NCBI RefSeq assembly: GCF_019599545.1
Contig: NZ_JAIEZV010000002.1
Span: 992,001 to 1,056,000, forward strand
Length of the DNA stretch: 64,000 nt
Direction: 5' to 3'
From: Halobacillus sp. Nhm2S1
Lineage (GTDB): Bacteria; Bacillota; Bacilli; Bacillales; Halobacillaceae
In this document: piece by piece, positions 45,573 through 54,286 of the stretch
Numbering within the stretch: the stretch's first letter is position 1
Layout: each line of letters starts with the position of its first letter
The notes under the pieces: model-generated
Databases searched by the model: none
What the model saw: the letters and a program-made list of their open reading frames with translations, nothing else
What the model was told of the DNA's origin: nothing
Made by a program: the position numbers and the translations under genes

Positions 45573-46519
45573 CAGGAAACTCCTCCTTTTTCTTCGTGAT
45601 CCATCGGTTCATTCGGTTCTTCATCACGTGAATACATCACCATACGAGGGAATGGAATCTCAATTCCTTCAGCATCAAGTCTATTCTTCACTTCTTTACG
45701 GAGGACCCTGGCCATAGCCCAGTGCTCCATCGGATTTACTTCGCAAATAATCCGCATGACGACATCAGATGCTCCAAGTGTTTGAACGCCAAGCAGTTCA
45801 GGAACGTTCAGCATTGATTCATAACGTTCCGGCAGTTCTTTCAACAACTCCTGAATCACTTTTTCAGCGGCTTCAATGTCTTCCTCATACGCAATACTTA
45901 CATCGACAACCGCTATGCTGTTATGCATGGAAAAGTTGGTCACCTGCGTGACATTCCCGTTAGGAAGAATATGGACCTCACCCGTCCATGCTTTTACTTT
46001 CGTCGTTCGGAGACCGACTTCCTCTACAAAGCCTTCCACACCCGAGGTTTGAATATAATCTCCGACAGAAAACTGATCTTCAAAAATGATGAAGAAGCCG
46101 GAAATGATGTCACGGACTAGGTTCTGCGCCCCGAAACCAATGGCAAGACCAGCCACACCAGCCCCGGCTAATAAAGCGCCGACTTCAAAGTTGAACGTTT
46201 CAAGAATCATGATGAAGGCCATAAAGTACACAACATAAGACATCGTGTTCAAAACAAGCTTGTTGAGCGTCGCTTCTCTTCGTTCAGTAATTCGAAAAGG
46301 CCCACGCCTTTTGTTAGCAAAAAACTGGGTGATGAGTCTTCTTCCAATACGAATGACTAAGAAGGAGACCAGCAAAATGAGAAAGATCCTTATTCCACCA
46401 AGAGCTACTTGGAACCATAACTCCGGACCGGTTATATAATCAACAACCTCGTCCCATTTTGTTTTTGCTTCATCAACGACCGTTTTTGCTTCATCTACCA
46501 CTTTTGTAGCATCGGCCAC
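45572..46519 (-). CDS. MscS-family mechanosensitive channel
   Basis: 315 residues. N-terminal amphipathic helix of repeating heptads (VVDEAKTVVDEAKTKWDEV), membrane helices near 34-58 and 83-100, and the pore helix with GAGVAGLAIGFGAQNLVRD (about 113-131), followed by the MscS beta domain (GDYIQTSGVEGFVEEVGLRTTKV). It releases solutes on osmotic downshift. Located in the conserved gap between parB and ychF. Confidence 0.93.
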   Translation of the reverse strand: MADATKVVDEAKTVVDEAKTKWDEVVDYITGPELWFQVALGGIRIFLILLVSFLVIRIGRRLITQFFANKRRGPFRITERREATLNKLVLNTMSYVVYFMAFIMILETFNFEVGALLAGAGVAGLAIGFGAQNLVRDIISGFFIIFEDQFSVGDYIQTSGVEGFVEEVGLRTTKVKAWTGEVHILPNGNVTQVTNFSMHNSIAVVDVSIAYEEDIEAAEKVIQELLKELPERYESMLNVPELLGVQTLGASDVVMRIICEVNPMEHWAMARVLRKEVKNRLDAEGIEIPFPRMVMYSRDEEPNEPMDHEEKGGVS

Positions 46520-46571
46520 TACTTTCCCTCCTGTTTCCGTCTATGAATATGACATCTATTTTAACAGGTTT

Positions 46572-47591
46572 CTAGCGAATTTTGAATCGGGAAAGAATCG
46601 GGTATAAAAGAAGAGAAACTAAAACATACAAGTTCAGAATTCCGTATAACGGATACAAATATTCAATGAGCGTCGAGAATCCGAATGAGGTAAATGGAAG
46701 CATCACAGCGATCACAGCCATTGCCAGAATCCAAAGAGGCTGCCTCACATATTCTCTGAATCTCGTGACAAGCCCGAGCGTTCCCGACGCAGCTGTCGTA
46801 AAGATCGCGATCCAAAGCATGAGGGACATGAAGAGCATCATTTCATACGGATAATGTTTTAAAATCGCGAAAAGGGGGATTTCATACAAAATGATGTCTT
46901 CCGAAATTTGGATCAGACTGTTGTTGTAAAGGTAAGAAACCGCCCCAAGAATAACCCCACTGCCGATACTCGCAATCCAGATTTCCCCTCTGTTTCTAAC
47001 CTGGTTACCGATAGCCCCGAGAACAGCAATCAGTGGAAGGATGTTCAATGCGGTAAATGGAAAAGCAGACATCCAGTTGCTCATTTCATGGACGTGTCCA
47101 AAGAGAGAAAGCTCCTGATCCCGGATAAACAGAATCAAAACGAATAGAAGTCCCGATATGAGCAGTGGAAGAACAAAGCTGTTCACGATGACAATCCCTT
47201 TCACATCCCAAACGAACAAAAGAATGAGAGGAATGACAATGGCCAGGACACCAATTCGATAGGAAAAGTTGAATGCCTGCCATGTTGCGCCGCTCCCTGC
47301 CAGCATGATTACGGTCGTTGTAAAAAGGTAAATGATGATCATCCAATCATAGACACCGGTCAGATGTTTCCCCACAACTGCCCGGAGAACAGGTAAATAG
47401 TGCCCGGTCTGTTTTTTGTAGCTGATATCAAGTATGACTTTACAAGAAATAATGAACATGAGAGAGAACAAAAGAATCGCCAAGCTGCTATCATGTCCAA
47501 AAAACTGCCAAAGTTCTCTTCCAGAAGCATATCCGGCCCCGATCATCGTACCTATGATTAAGAACATCCACTTGAACCCTGCTTTTAACAT
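46572..47591 (-). CDS. YkvI-like membrane transporter
   Basis: 339 residues, about ten membrane helices. Starts MLKAGFKWMFLIIGTMIGAGYASGRE, the hallmark of the YkvI group, which is distantly related to LeuT-fold amino-acid carriers (first helix GTMIGAGYASG broken like a substrate site). Substrate unknown. It is divergent from yyaC. Confidence 0.85.
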   Translation of the reverse strand: MLKAGFKWMFLIIGTMIGAGYASGRELWQFFGHDSSLAILLFSLMFIISCKVILDISYKKQTGHYLPVLRAVVGKHLTGVYDWMIIIYLFTTTVIMLAGSGATWQAFNFSYRIGVLAIVIPLILLFVWDVKGIVIVNSFVLPLLISGLLFVLILFIRDQELSLFGHVHEMSNWMSAFPFTALNILPLIAVLGAIGNQVRNRGEIWIASIGSGVILGAVSYLYNNSLIQISEDIILYEIPLFAILKHYPYEMMLFMSLMLWIAIFTTAASGTLGLVTRFREYVRQPLWILAMAVIAVMLPFTSFGFSTLIEYLYPLYGILNLYVLVSLLLYPILSRFKIR

Positions 47592-47680
47592 GACCGTTCC
47601 TCCACATCTATGTATTTGTCACGTATAGAACCGCGGACAACCTTATATACTGTTACTACTATGTGTCTGGAGGAGAAGCT

Positions 47681-48307
47681 ATGAATTTCAAGGACAAGTT
47701 TTCAAAAGAAGAGAAACGTGTAAACACCGATGATCCAACCATGAGCGATCTACTGAGCACTTACTTGCAAGAATGGCTTCCACCTTCCAAAGATATTGTA
47801 ATCGCCTGTATCGGGACGGACAGATCAACGGGAGATTCCTTCGGGCCTTTGGTTGGTTCGATGCTTCATGACCATGCGCTAGAAACGTTCCATATATATG
47901 GAACACTTGAGAAACCTTTGCATGCATTGAACCTGAAGGAACGACTAGCTGAAATCAGAAAAAACCACCCAAATCCTTATATTCTTGCGATAGATGCCTG
48001 CCTTGGAAAATCGTCCTCAGTCGGATCTGTCGTGCTTGGGAAAGGTTCTTTAAGCCCGGGCTCCGCATTAAAAAAAGACCTTCCGCCTGTAGGTCAACTA
48101 CACATTAGCGGAATGGTCAATGTCAGTGGATTTATGGAGCATGTGGTGTTGCAGAATACCAGACTGCATGTCGTGATGCAGATGGCAGCAAAAGTAGCGG
48201 CAGCCATTCAATTAACCGAGGCGAAAAGGAAGCAGGTTCATATGGAAACGAAGCCGTTCCGCTCCTTTACGACCACTTCTACAAACTTTAAAAAAAGCAT
48301 TCAGTAA
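47681..48307 (+). CDS. yyaC: YyaC-like sporulation protein (DUF1256)
   Basis: 208 residues from the ATG at 47681 with GGAGGAG upstream. IACIGTDRSTGDSFGPLVGSML and ILAIDACLG are the DUF1256 signature; the fold is that of the germination protease GPR. In B. subtilis yyaC is expressed in the forespore and lies at this same place between parB and ychF. Molecular role is unknown. Confidence 0.92.
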   Translation: MNFKDKFSKEEKRVNTDDPTMSDLLSTYLQEWLPPSKDIVIACIGTDRSTGDSFGPLVGSMLHDHALETFHIYGTLEKPLHALNLKERLAEIRKNHPNPYILAIDACLGKSSSVGSVVLGKGSLSPGSALKKDLPPVGQLHISGMVNVSGFMEHVVLQNTRLHVVMQMAAKVAAAIQLTEAKRKQVHMETKPFRSFTTTSTNFKKSIQ

Positions 48308-48310
48308 GGC

Positions 48311-49015
48311 TTAAAACCACTCGGCGATTGTTAAAATGACACCTACCGTAAGTAAAGCTGGGAGTAAATTTGCAACACGGATTTTGGTTAATTTCAATAA
48401 ATTCAGTCCGATAGCTACAATCATCAAGCCACCTGTTGCGGTCATCTCAATAATAAATAGGTCGAGCATATGTTGAGGGACCCAGTTATTGATTTGTGTC
48501 GCTAAAAGGGCAATGGATCCTTCATACAGAACAACGGGAATAATGGAAAAAATGACACCTATGCCCAAGGTGGAGGTCAGCACCAGTGAAACAAAACCAT
48601 CAATGATCGCTTTTGTGATCAGGACTTCATGGTCATTACGAAGCCCACTGTCTAACGCTCCGATGACAGCGAGAGCACCGATAACAAAAATAAGCGAAGC
48701 GGTAATAAAGCCTTGAGCAACACTGGAAGTCTGGTTGGGTTTTGTGAATTTCCTTTCAATCCAGCGACCGATGTATTCAAGCTTGTCTTCCAAGTGGATC
48801 GCCTCACCGATGATCGCACCGGAAAGCAGACTGAGCAGGACAATGACGATGTTTTCCGTTTCCAACGCCATCTGCAAACCAATCAAAAGGACGACAAGCC
48901 CAACACCGCTCATGACCGTTTCTTTGAACCGCTCCGGAATTTTAGTAAAAAAAAGCCCTAACAATGTACCAACGAATATACACAAACCGTTAACTAACGC
49001 TCCAAACAAAACCAT
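48311..49015 (-). CDS. DUF554 membrane protein (YqgA-like)
   Basis: 234 residues from ATG 49015 (MVLFGALVNGLCIFVGTLLG), GGAGA seven bases upstream; the frame extends to 49066 (MLHVEK...) over a weak parS-like palindrome. Six to seven membrane helices and glycine-rich motifs of DUF554. Function unknown. Confidence 0.87.
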   Translation of the reverse strand: MVLFGALVNGLCIFVGTLLGLFFTKIPERFKETVMSGVGLVVLLIGLQMALETENIVIVLLSLLSGAIIGEAIHLEDKLEYIGRWIERKFTKPNQTSSVAQGFITASLIFVIGALAVIGALDSGLRNDHEVLITKAIIDGFVSLVLTSTLGIGVIFSIIPVVLYEGSIALLATQINNWVPQHMLDLFIIEMTATGGLMIVAIGLNLLKLTKIRVANLLPALLTVGVILTIAEWF

Positions 49016-49049
49016 CGCATTCTCTCCATTACCTTTTCTTTTTCTTGAT

Positions 49050-49065
49050 TTCTCCACGTGGAGCA
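49050..49065. other. Weak parS-like palindrome
   Basis: TTCTCCACGTGGAGCA keeps the CTCCACGTGGAG palindrome but matches only 13 of 16 parS positions. It lies about 60 bases past the end of parB. Confidence 0.25.
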
Positions 49066-49095
49066 AAGAGGAATTGCTTCAAAAAAAAAGAAAGA

Positions 49096-49117
49096 ACCAG
49101 AGATTTTATAAATCTCC
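49096..49117 (-). terminator. Terminator after parB
   Basis: GGAGATTT-ATA-AAATCTCT, followed on the minus strand by a long T-rich tract. Confidence 0.65.
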
Positions 49118-49122
49118 AGCTT

Positions 49123-49971
49123 TCAATCTTTATCGGCAAATAAATCAATGATCCGTTCTAAATCTTCATTATTCGAAAACTCAATTTCAATTTTCCCTTT
49201 ACGTTTTCCTTTATGGATTTTCACGCTTGTACCCAGGCGTTCTTTCAAATTCTTCTCACGTTCCTGCAGGAAAATATCCCGAGGTTTTTTATCTTTCTTT
49301 TTTGAAGGACGGTTCGTCATCTCGTGAATCAACCGTTCCACCTGACGAACATTCAGGGATTCTGCTTCAATTTTTCTCACCAATTCCAACTGTAGATCTT
49401 GATCTTTCACACCTAATAAGGCACGTCCATGTCCCATAGACAGTGTTCCTTCATTGATTTTATCTGTCACAGCTTTGGGCAGAGCTAAGAGACGGATAAG
49501 GTTGGCAATGTGAGAGCGGCTTTTTCCTAAGCGTTTGGAAAGGTCGTCCTGGGTGACACCGAGGTCTTCAATCAGTTTCTCATAGGACTTTGCCTCTTCA
49601 ATCGGGGAAAGGTCTTCTCTCTGTAAATTCTCCAGTAAAGCAATCTCCATCATTTGTTCATCCGTCATTTCCCTGGCAATAGCAGGTACATGAGTGAGTC
49701 CGGCTTTCTGGGCTGCACGAAAACGACGCTCCCCAACAACAATCTCATAACCTTTAATGCTCTTCCTTACAATCAAAGGTTGCAAGATGCCATGTTCTGC
49801 AATGGATTGACTTAACTCTTCCAAAGCTTCTTGCTCAAACTGTTTGCGGGGTTGATAAGGGTTTGGACGACAGTCTTTAATCGCTACGTGTTGAATTTCT
49901 TCTGTCGAAGTCTGGTTGTTGAAAAAAGCGCCTAAAGCCTCATGGCCTTTGCTACCTAACCCTTTCGCCAT
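49123..49971 (-). CDS. parB: ParB/Spo0J chromosome-partition protein
   Basis: 282 residues. N-terminal CTPase domain with NPYQPRKQF, GERRFRAAQKAG and ENLQREDLSPIEEA, the helix-turn-helix TQDDLSKRLGKSRSHIANLIRLL that reads parS, and a basic linker with a C-terminal dimer domain. It loads as a CTP-dependent clamp at parS sites. Overlaps soj by 20 bases. Several parS-like palindromes occur in this window. Confidence 0.97.
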   Translation of the reverse strand: MAKGLGSKGHEALGAFFNNQTSTEEIQHVAIKDCRPNPYQPRKQFEQEALEELSQSIAEHGILQPLIVRKSIKGYEIVVGERRFRAAQKAGLTHVPAIAREMTDEQMMEIALLENLQREDLSPIEEAKSYEKLIEDLGVTQDDLSKRLGKSRSHIANLIRLLALPKAVTDKINEGTLSMGHGRALLGVKDQDLQLELVRKIEAESLNVRQVERLIHEMTNRPSKKKDKKPRDIFLQEREKNLKERLGTSVKIHKGKRKGKIEIEFSNNEDLERIIDLFADKD

Positions 49972-50725
49972 TCACAATCACTTCCTTTGCTAAATCTAAA
50001 TATACTTCGGCTCCACGTGATTTGGCATCATAAAGAATCGCTGGTCTACCATGACTTGGCGCTTCGCTTAGACGGACATTCCGGGGGATAATTGATCGAT
50101 AAACACGATCCCGAAAGTATTTCTTCACTTCCTCGATCACTTGGATGCCCAGGTTTGTACGTGCATCAAGCATTGTCATAAGTACACCTTCGATCATTAG
50201 ATCATGGTTCATATGCTTCTGGACGAGCCGTACCGTATTAAGAAGCTGGCTCAAGCCTTCCAGGGCATAGTATTCACATTGGACAGGAATTAAAACGGAA
50301 TCAGAGGCAGTCAAAGCATTCAAGGTTAAAAGTCCGAGAGAAGGGGGGCAGTCGATAATTATATAATCATAATCACTTTTGATTTCATCCAGTGCTTTTT
50401 TCAACTTTACTTCCCGGGAAATAATTGGAACCAACTCTATTTCCGCACCAGCCAATTGAATGGTTGCCGGGATGGCGTCAAGGTTACTTACAATTGTACT
50501 CGTCTTAACATCCTCCGCTTTTACATCATCCACGAGTACATCATAGACACACCGATCCATATCTCCTTTTTCTACACCAATGCCACTGGTTGCATTCCCC
50601 TGAGGATCAATATCCACCAAAAGAACTTTATAATTCAAATGCGCAAGACATGCACTTAAATTGACGGCGGTCGTAGTTTTCCCGACCCCGCCTTTTTGAT
50701 TGGCGATTGAAATCACTTTCCCCAT
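49952..50725 (-). CDS. soj: Soj/ParA chromosome-partition ATPase
   Basis: 257 residues. Deviant Walker A KGGVGKTTT (11-19), Walker B YIIIDCPPSLG. It regulates DnaA and works with ParB. The gene contains a good Noc-binding site candidate (50409-50422). Confidence 0.97.
   Translation of the reverse strand: MGKVISIANQKGGVGKTTTAVNLSACLAHLNYKVLLVDIDPQGNATSGIGVEKGDMDRCVYDVLVDDVKAEDVKTSTIVSNLDAIPATIQLAGAEIELVPIISREVKLKKALDEIKSDYDYIIIDCPPSLGLLTLNALTASDSVLIPVQCEYYALEGLSQLLNTVRLVQKHMNHDLMIEGVLMTMLDARTNLGIQVIEEVKKYFRDRVYRSIIPRNVRLSEAPSHGRPAILYDAKSRGAEVYLDLAKEVIVNGERVR
50409..50422. other. Noc-binding-site candidate inside soj
   Basis: ACTTCCCGGGAAAT matches the Bacillus Noc site ATTTCCCGGGAAAT at 13 of 14 positions. 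Confidence 0.55.
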
Positions 50726-50802
50726 GATGTCACCTGCCTCACTGTCTTTTTTATCATTCTACCATTTTATTGAAAGCATTAGGTAAAATGACTTAAAAAA
50801 AG

Positions 50803-50830
50803 CCCCATCTCCACATACGTCAAGATGGGT
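50803..50830 (-). terminator. Terminator after noc
   Basis: CCCATCT / AGATGGG, followed on the minus strand by GGCTTTTTTT. Confidence 0.78.
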
Positions 50831-50841
50831 CGTTCAGGCTA

Positions 50842-51708
50842 TTATTTCTTCTTCCCTTTTGGAATCTTAATTGTGATCTGATAATAATCATCATGATCTT
50901 CTTCGTCCGTTTCTAAGTCGATTCCTGTATCCGTCACCATTGTCAAGGATTGGCGAATCGTATTCATCGCAATACGCATATCCTTGTTAACGCCTTTCAT
51001 CTTCGGTTTCTTTTTCTTAGGTGCCGGGTCATTGATCTTAGCAATTCGCTCTTCCGTCTGCTTCACGTTCAACTGTTTTTCAATGATTTCTGCCAAAATC
51101 TTTTCCTGTTGTTCCTCATCTTTCAAAGCAATAAGAGCCCGTGCATGCCGTTCGGTAATTTTCTTGTCCATCACAGCTTGCTGGACAGACTCAGGTAATT
51201 TCAAAAGACGCAGTTTATTCGCAATGGTCGATTGACTTTTACCCAGCCGTTGCGCCAAGGCTTCCTGCGTAATCTGATGCAGTTCTAAGAGCTTCGCATA
51301 GGCGACAGCTTCTTCAATAACGGTCAACTCTTCCCGCTGCAAGTTTTCAATAAGAGCGACAGATGCCGTTTGTGAATCATTCATCTCGCGGATAATCGCA
51401 GGGACCGTTTCCCAGCCCAGAGACTGGACGGCACGCCATCTACGTTCACCGGCAATCAACTCATACTCTTCTTCATTTAACCGACGGAGAACGATCGGCT
51501 GAATCATCCCATGCGTATGTATCGTCTGGGCGAGTTCGCTAATCTTCTCGTTGTTGAAAATCGCTCGAGGTTGGTAACGGTTGGGCTGCACGCGTTCGAC
51601 TGGAACTTGTACAACCTCATCGGGGTTGTAGCCTTCTTCTTCATTGCTCTCATTATCCGAATCCGGTTTGTCCCCTAGCCCGAACAAACGACCAAAAGGA
51701 TGTAACAC
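50842..51708 (-). CDS. noc: Noc nucleoid occlusion protein
   Basis: 288 residues, ParB paralogue. N-terminal [12 protein letters not shown] matches the amphipathic membrane-binding helix of Noc (FSRFFGLG in B. subtilis), which separates it from ParB. Then the CTPase core ([34 protein letters not shown]), helix-turn-helix [23 protein letters not shown] and a C-terminal dimer domain. It blocks division over the nucleoid. In most Bacilli rsmG and mnmG follow upstream; here they do not. Confidence 0.96.
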   Translation of the reverse strand: MLHPFGRLFGLGDKPDSDNESNEEEGYNPDEVVQVPVERVQPNRYQPRAIFNNEKISELAQTIHTHGMIQPIVLRRLNEEEYELIAGERRWRAVQSLGWETVPAIIREMNDSQTASVALIENLQREELTVIEEAVAYAKLLELHQITQEALAQRLGKSQSTIANKLRLLKLPESVQQAVMDKKITERHARALIALKDEEQQEKILAEIIEKQLNVKQTEERIAKINDPAPKKKKPKMKGVNKDMRIAMNTIRQSLTMVTDTGIDLETDEEDHDDYYQITIKIPKGKKK

Positions 51709-52232
51709 GATCAGACACCACCTTTATACGATCGAGCATACGCTGTTTTATTGTATATACCCTATATTTTGAAACATAAAAAGCGCCGCAGGCTACTCAG
51801 CTGCTGCGCGTACGTATGCCGTTTTTCATTTCTTTATTCATTTTATCACATTTAATCTATGAAAAGTATCTTCAAGATTGAAGAATTGATCGTCAGCTTT
51901 GTCGAAAACTCACATTCCCCTCATAAGAAACGTGTTCTTCCGCCATTTGGCCGACTATGATTTATGACTTTTCCTGACAAATCAAGTCGATAGATTTTCT
52001 CCATGCCAAAACTTCTTCACTAAATGGAAGAATTGTCGAGACTCGATTTCGAAACTTTTTGGTAAGTGCATTCGGGTCGGGGGAATAACCTGCTTTCACA
52101 CCTACCACCTCACACAAAAATCTCGGAACTGAGTCTTCTAAAATCGAGAGCTATTACGTATGAAGTTAAGAAGGAATATAGGGGAGGAATGAATAATATA
52201 TAGATTGGACTAAATTTTAGGAGGATATCAAT
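51709..52232. other. Gene-free stretch upstream of noc
   Basis: The nearest 70 bases should hold the noc promoter. A minus-strand hairpin with T run (51780-51811, GCGCAGCAG...CTGCGGCGC then TTTTT) looks like the terminator of a gene that no longer precedes noc, or an attenuator. From 52099 down to 51962 (minus) a 45-codon frame beginning GTG reads VKAGYSPDPNALTKKFRNRV..., with plausible coding look but no known family. AGCTTTGTCGAA at 51895-51906 is shared exactly with the 21-bp repeat region (10314-10325). Confidence 0.5.
51780..51811 (-). terminator. Orphan terminator upstream of noc
   Basis: On the minus strand GCGCAGCAG-loop-CTGCGGCGC-TTTTTATG (one mismatch). No minus-strand gene now ends before it. 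Confidence 0.6.
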
Positions 52233-52289
52233 ATGCAAAAAAATTCCACAGAACGTTTCACTCAATCAGTAGGGGGGAGAGCTTCTTAA
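52233..52289 (+). CDS. Leader peptide of MFS exporter gene
   Basis: An 18-residue frame MQKNSTERFTQSVGGRAS with a strong ribosome site (AGGAGG, seven bases upstream). Stop TAA at 52287, 59 bases before the MFS start. Its last codons (ggg ggg aga) can pair with TCTCC of the hairpin that hides the MFS ribosome site. The layout is that of translational attenuators controlling antibiotic-resistance genes. No such peptide is known to me by sequence. Confidence 0.6.
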   Translation: MQKNSTERFTQSVGGRAS

Positions 52290-52307
52290 TTTTCACCTAT
52301 GCTTGAT

Positions 52308-52340
52308 CTCCTGCTTGCATCGGATTTTATAATGCAGGAG
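52308..52340 (+). promoter_or_regulatory. Hairpin sequestering the MFS ribosome-binding site
   Basis: CTCCTGC (52308-52314) pairs with GCAGGAG (52334-52340), which contains the Shine-Dalgarno bases AGGAG of the MFS gene; TGCAT/ATGCA inside the loop offers a further pairing. GGGAGA of the leader (52275-52280) can compete for TCTCCT (52307-52312). Confidence 0.6.
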
Positions 52341-52348
52341 GAAACACT

Positions 52349-53533
52349 TTGAGAAGAGATACGTTAGCTTTTTATAACATTCGACTATTATTTTGGGCAG
52401 AAATCTTTGGGAATTTCCGTTTTATCCAGCCTGTCCTGACGCTGTTTTATTTTGCGAGAGGACTTGATGAAACGATGATTCTTCTCGTCATGACCTTTTT
52501 CAGTATTGGCGTACTTTTTGGTGAAATTCCTACAGGTGTCATTGCGGACCGGTTTGGTGCCAAGCAAGCTTTTCTAACCGGCTCTATACTAAGCATCCTT
52601 GCCCACGCCCTTTTAATTTTCGCCTTCGATCCATGGGTGTTTTTCGCTAGCAGCTTTCTTACGGGGTTCGCCGCTACTTTTTTCAGTGGTGCCGATGAAG
52701 CGCTTATTTATGAATCATTAAAAGAAAGTAATGAAGAGAATCTCATGGACAGGGCGATGGGGCAGATTGGTTCGGCTCGTTTTATCATCTCCATTTTCGT
52801 AGTGATCATAGGGGCTCTCTTAGCAAAAGATCTGAATGAAAACCAATTCCGACTTCTACTCATGCTGGGTGTTTTCTTCATGTTCATACAATTGATCTTT
52901 CTTTTGTTCATTAAGAACCCTGAAAATCAAGGTGGGGTACGGACGCCCGTGGTGAAACAAGTGGTGGAAGGATATCAAGCCATCCGCAAAGCACCCGAAG
53001 TGCTATGGATGTTTATGAACATTTCCCTTGTTTTCATTCCAGCCGTCGCTATTTTTGAAAAATTTGATCAAGTATTGATGGTGGATGCGGGAATGCCGGT
53101 TTACGGTATCGGAATTGTCTATGCAGTGACTGCTCTGATCGGTTTTGTAGCGGCACGATCGATTGGTTGGATGACGAAGCGTGTGAAACGAGTCCAGCTT
53201 CTGTTCATCACTGGTCTCCTTGCTGTGCTTTCCCTTGCAGCGGCTGCGCTTTTGCACACGCATCTTTGGATGGTACTCTTAGCGATCATCCTTTTGAAGC
53301 TTGTGAGTGCGATTCGCTATCCGGTTTATTCCCAGCTAGCCAATGATATTATTCCTTCGCATGTGAGAGCAACGACCATTTCTTTGCTTTCCATCTTGGA
53401 TTCTTTGTTTGACCTGGTGATTTTTACGACGGTCAGTGGCATTGCGCCTCTAGGATTTATGCCTATGTTCCTTGTTTGTGCTGGAATCGCATTGATAGGA
53501 ACATTGATTCCTATTCGACAAGCTGCGACATAA
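52349..53533 (+). CDS. MFS transporter (probable drug exporter)
   Basis: 394 residues, TTG start at 52349 with GGAGG seven bases upstream. Twelve membrane helices; motif A GVIADRFGAK between helices 2 and 3 and its second-half copy. It belongs to the broad DHA1-like exporter group and starts MRRDTLAFYNIRLLFWAEIFGNF. Substrate unknown; the leader peptide and hairpin upstream suggest induction by a translation inhibitor. Confidence 0.87.
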   Translation: MRRDTLAFYNIRLLFWAEIFGNFRFIQPVLTLFYFARGLDETMILLVMTFFSIGVLFGEIPTGVIADRFGAKQAFLTGSILSILAHALLIFAFDPWVFFASSFLTGFAATFFSGADEALIYESLKESNEENLMDRAMGQIGSARFIISIFVVIIGALLAKDLNENQFRLLLMLGVFFMFIQLIFLLFIKNPENQGGVRTPVVKQVVEGYQAIRKAPEVLWMFMNISLVFIPAVAIFEKFDQVLMVDAGMPVYGIGIVYAVTALIGFVAARSIGWMTKRVKRVQLLFITGLLAVLSLAAAALLHTHLWMVLLAIILLKLVSAIRYPVYSQLANDIIPSHVRATTISLLSILDSLFDLVIFTTVSGIAPLGFMPMFLVCAGIALIGTLIPIRQAAT

Positions 53534-53549
53534 CTTTCCAAAAATGAAG

Positions 53550-53578
53550 AAGCCCGTCCGATGGTATCGGGCGGGCTT
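53550..53578 (+). terminator. Terminator after MFS gene
   Basis: AAGCCCGTCCGAT-GGT-ATCGGGCGGGCTT (one G-U pair). A parS-like site begins one base later. Confidence 0.85.
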
Positions 53579-53594
53579 TGTTTCACGTGAAACC
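53579..53594. other. parS-like site 3
   Basis: TGTTTCACGTGAAACC, 15 of 16 matches to parS, between the MFS terminator and the end of the GNAT gene. Confidence 0.75.
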
Positions 53595-54118
53595 TAATCC
53601 TCATTTTTAATCCTTCCATAAACATCAAGATCTTTATATTCTCCCCGATGATAGATGTCCTGTTTTAACGTGCCCTCATAGCTCAGACCGGCTTTTTGCA
53701 TAACTTTCGTCGATCCTGGATTGGAAGTGATGGCCGCCGACCATATACGGTTCAATTGCAATTCATTGAATCCGTACTCCACGATCCGAATAGCAGCTTC
53801 CGTTGCATACCCCTGGTTCCAATAGGGTTTACCAACCCAGTAAGCGAGCTCTCCTTTATAGTGTTTTTCATCCACCCTTAACGTCATGGTACCGACAAGC
53901 TCTTTGGACTCCTTTAGGATCATCGCCAAAGGGTAAGCCGTCCCTTTATCTATCCATTCCTTATGAAGAGCAATCCAATTTTGGGCCATTTCAAGCGTAT
54001 AAGGGTGTGGAACGAAAGTAGTCGCTGCCACTGCTTCATCTCCTGCTAATTCGACTACTCGACCGGCTAAATCAAGTGTGTACGGTTTCAAACAAAGTCT
54101 TTCTGTATGTAGTTCCAT
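53594..54118 (-). CDS. GNAT-family N-acetyltransferase (RimJ/RimL type)
   Basis: 174 residues. ELHTERLCLKPYT start, LAYWVGKPYWNQGYATEA with the acetyl-CoA loop (about 100-117), LNRIWSAAITSNPGSTKVMQKAGLSYEG. Members acetylate protein N-termini or small amines; target unknown. Confidence 0.88.
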   Translation of the reverse strand: MELHTERLCLKPYTLDLAGRVVELAGDEAVAATTFVPHPYTLEMAQNWIALHKEWIDKGTAYPLAMILKESKELVGTMTLRVDEKHYKGELAYWVGKPYWNQGYATEAAIRIVEYGFNELQLNRIWSAAITSNPGSTKVMQKAGLSYEGTLKQDIYHRGEYKDLDVYGRIKNED

Positions 54119-54165
54119 GATCCACCCTCCTCCTATGATATTGAATTTATTTCTAGTTCCATACG

Positions 54166-54195
54166 GAATAATCCTTTTTTACAGGCAAAATCGTA
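54166..54195 (+). promoter_or_regulatory. Candidate sigma-G promoter of splAB
   Basis: GAATA (54166-54170), 18 bases, AATCGTA (54189-54195); consensus GHATR-N18-CATNHTA with two mismatches in the second box. splAB is forespore-expressed in B. subtilis. Confidence 0.4.
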
Positions 54196-54286
54196 ATAAA
54201 AGTCGACATTTGTGGAAAAATGAGCACGATTAGATAAAAGGTAGGACTGCCAGGTGGAAACCAAAATATGAGAAGCAGGTGATTGG

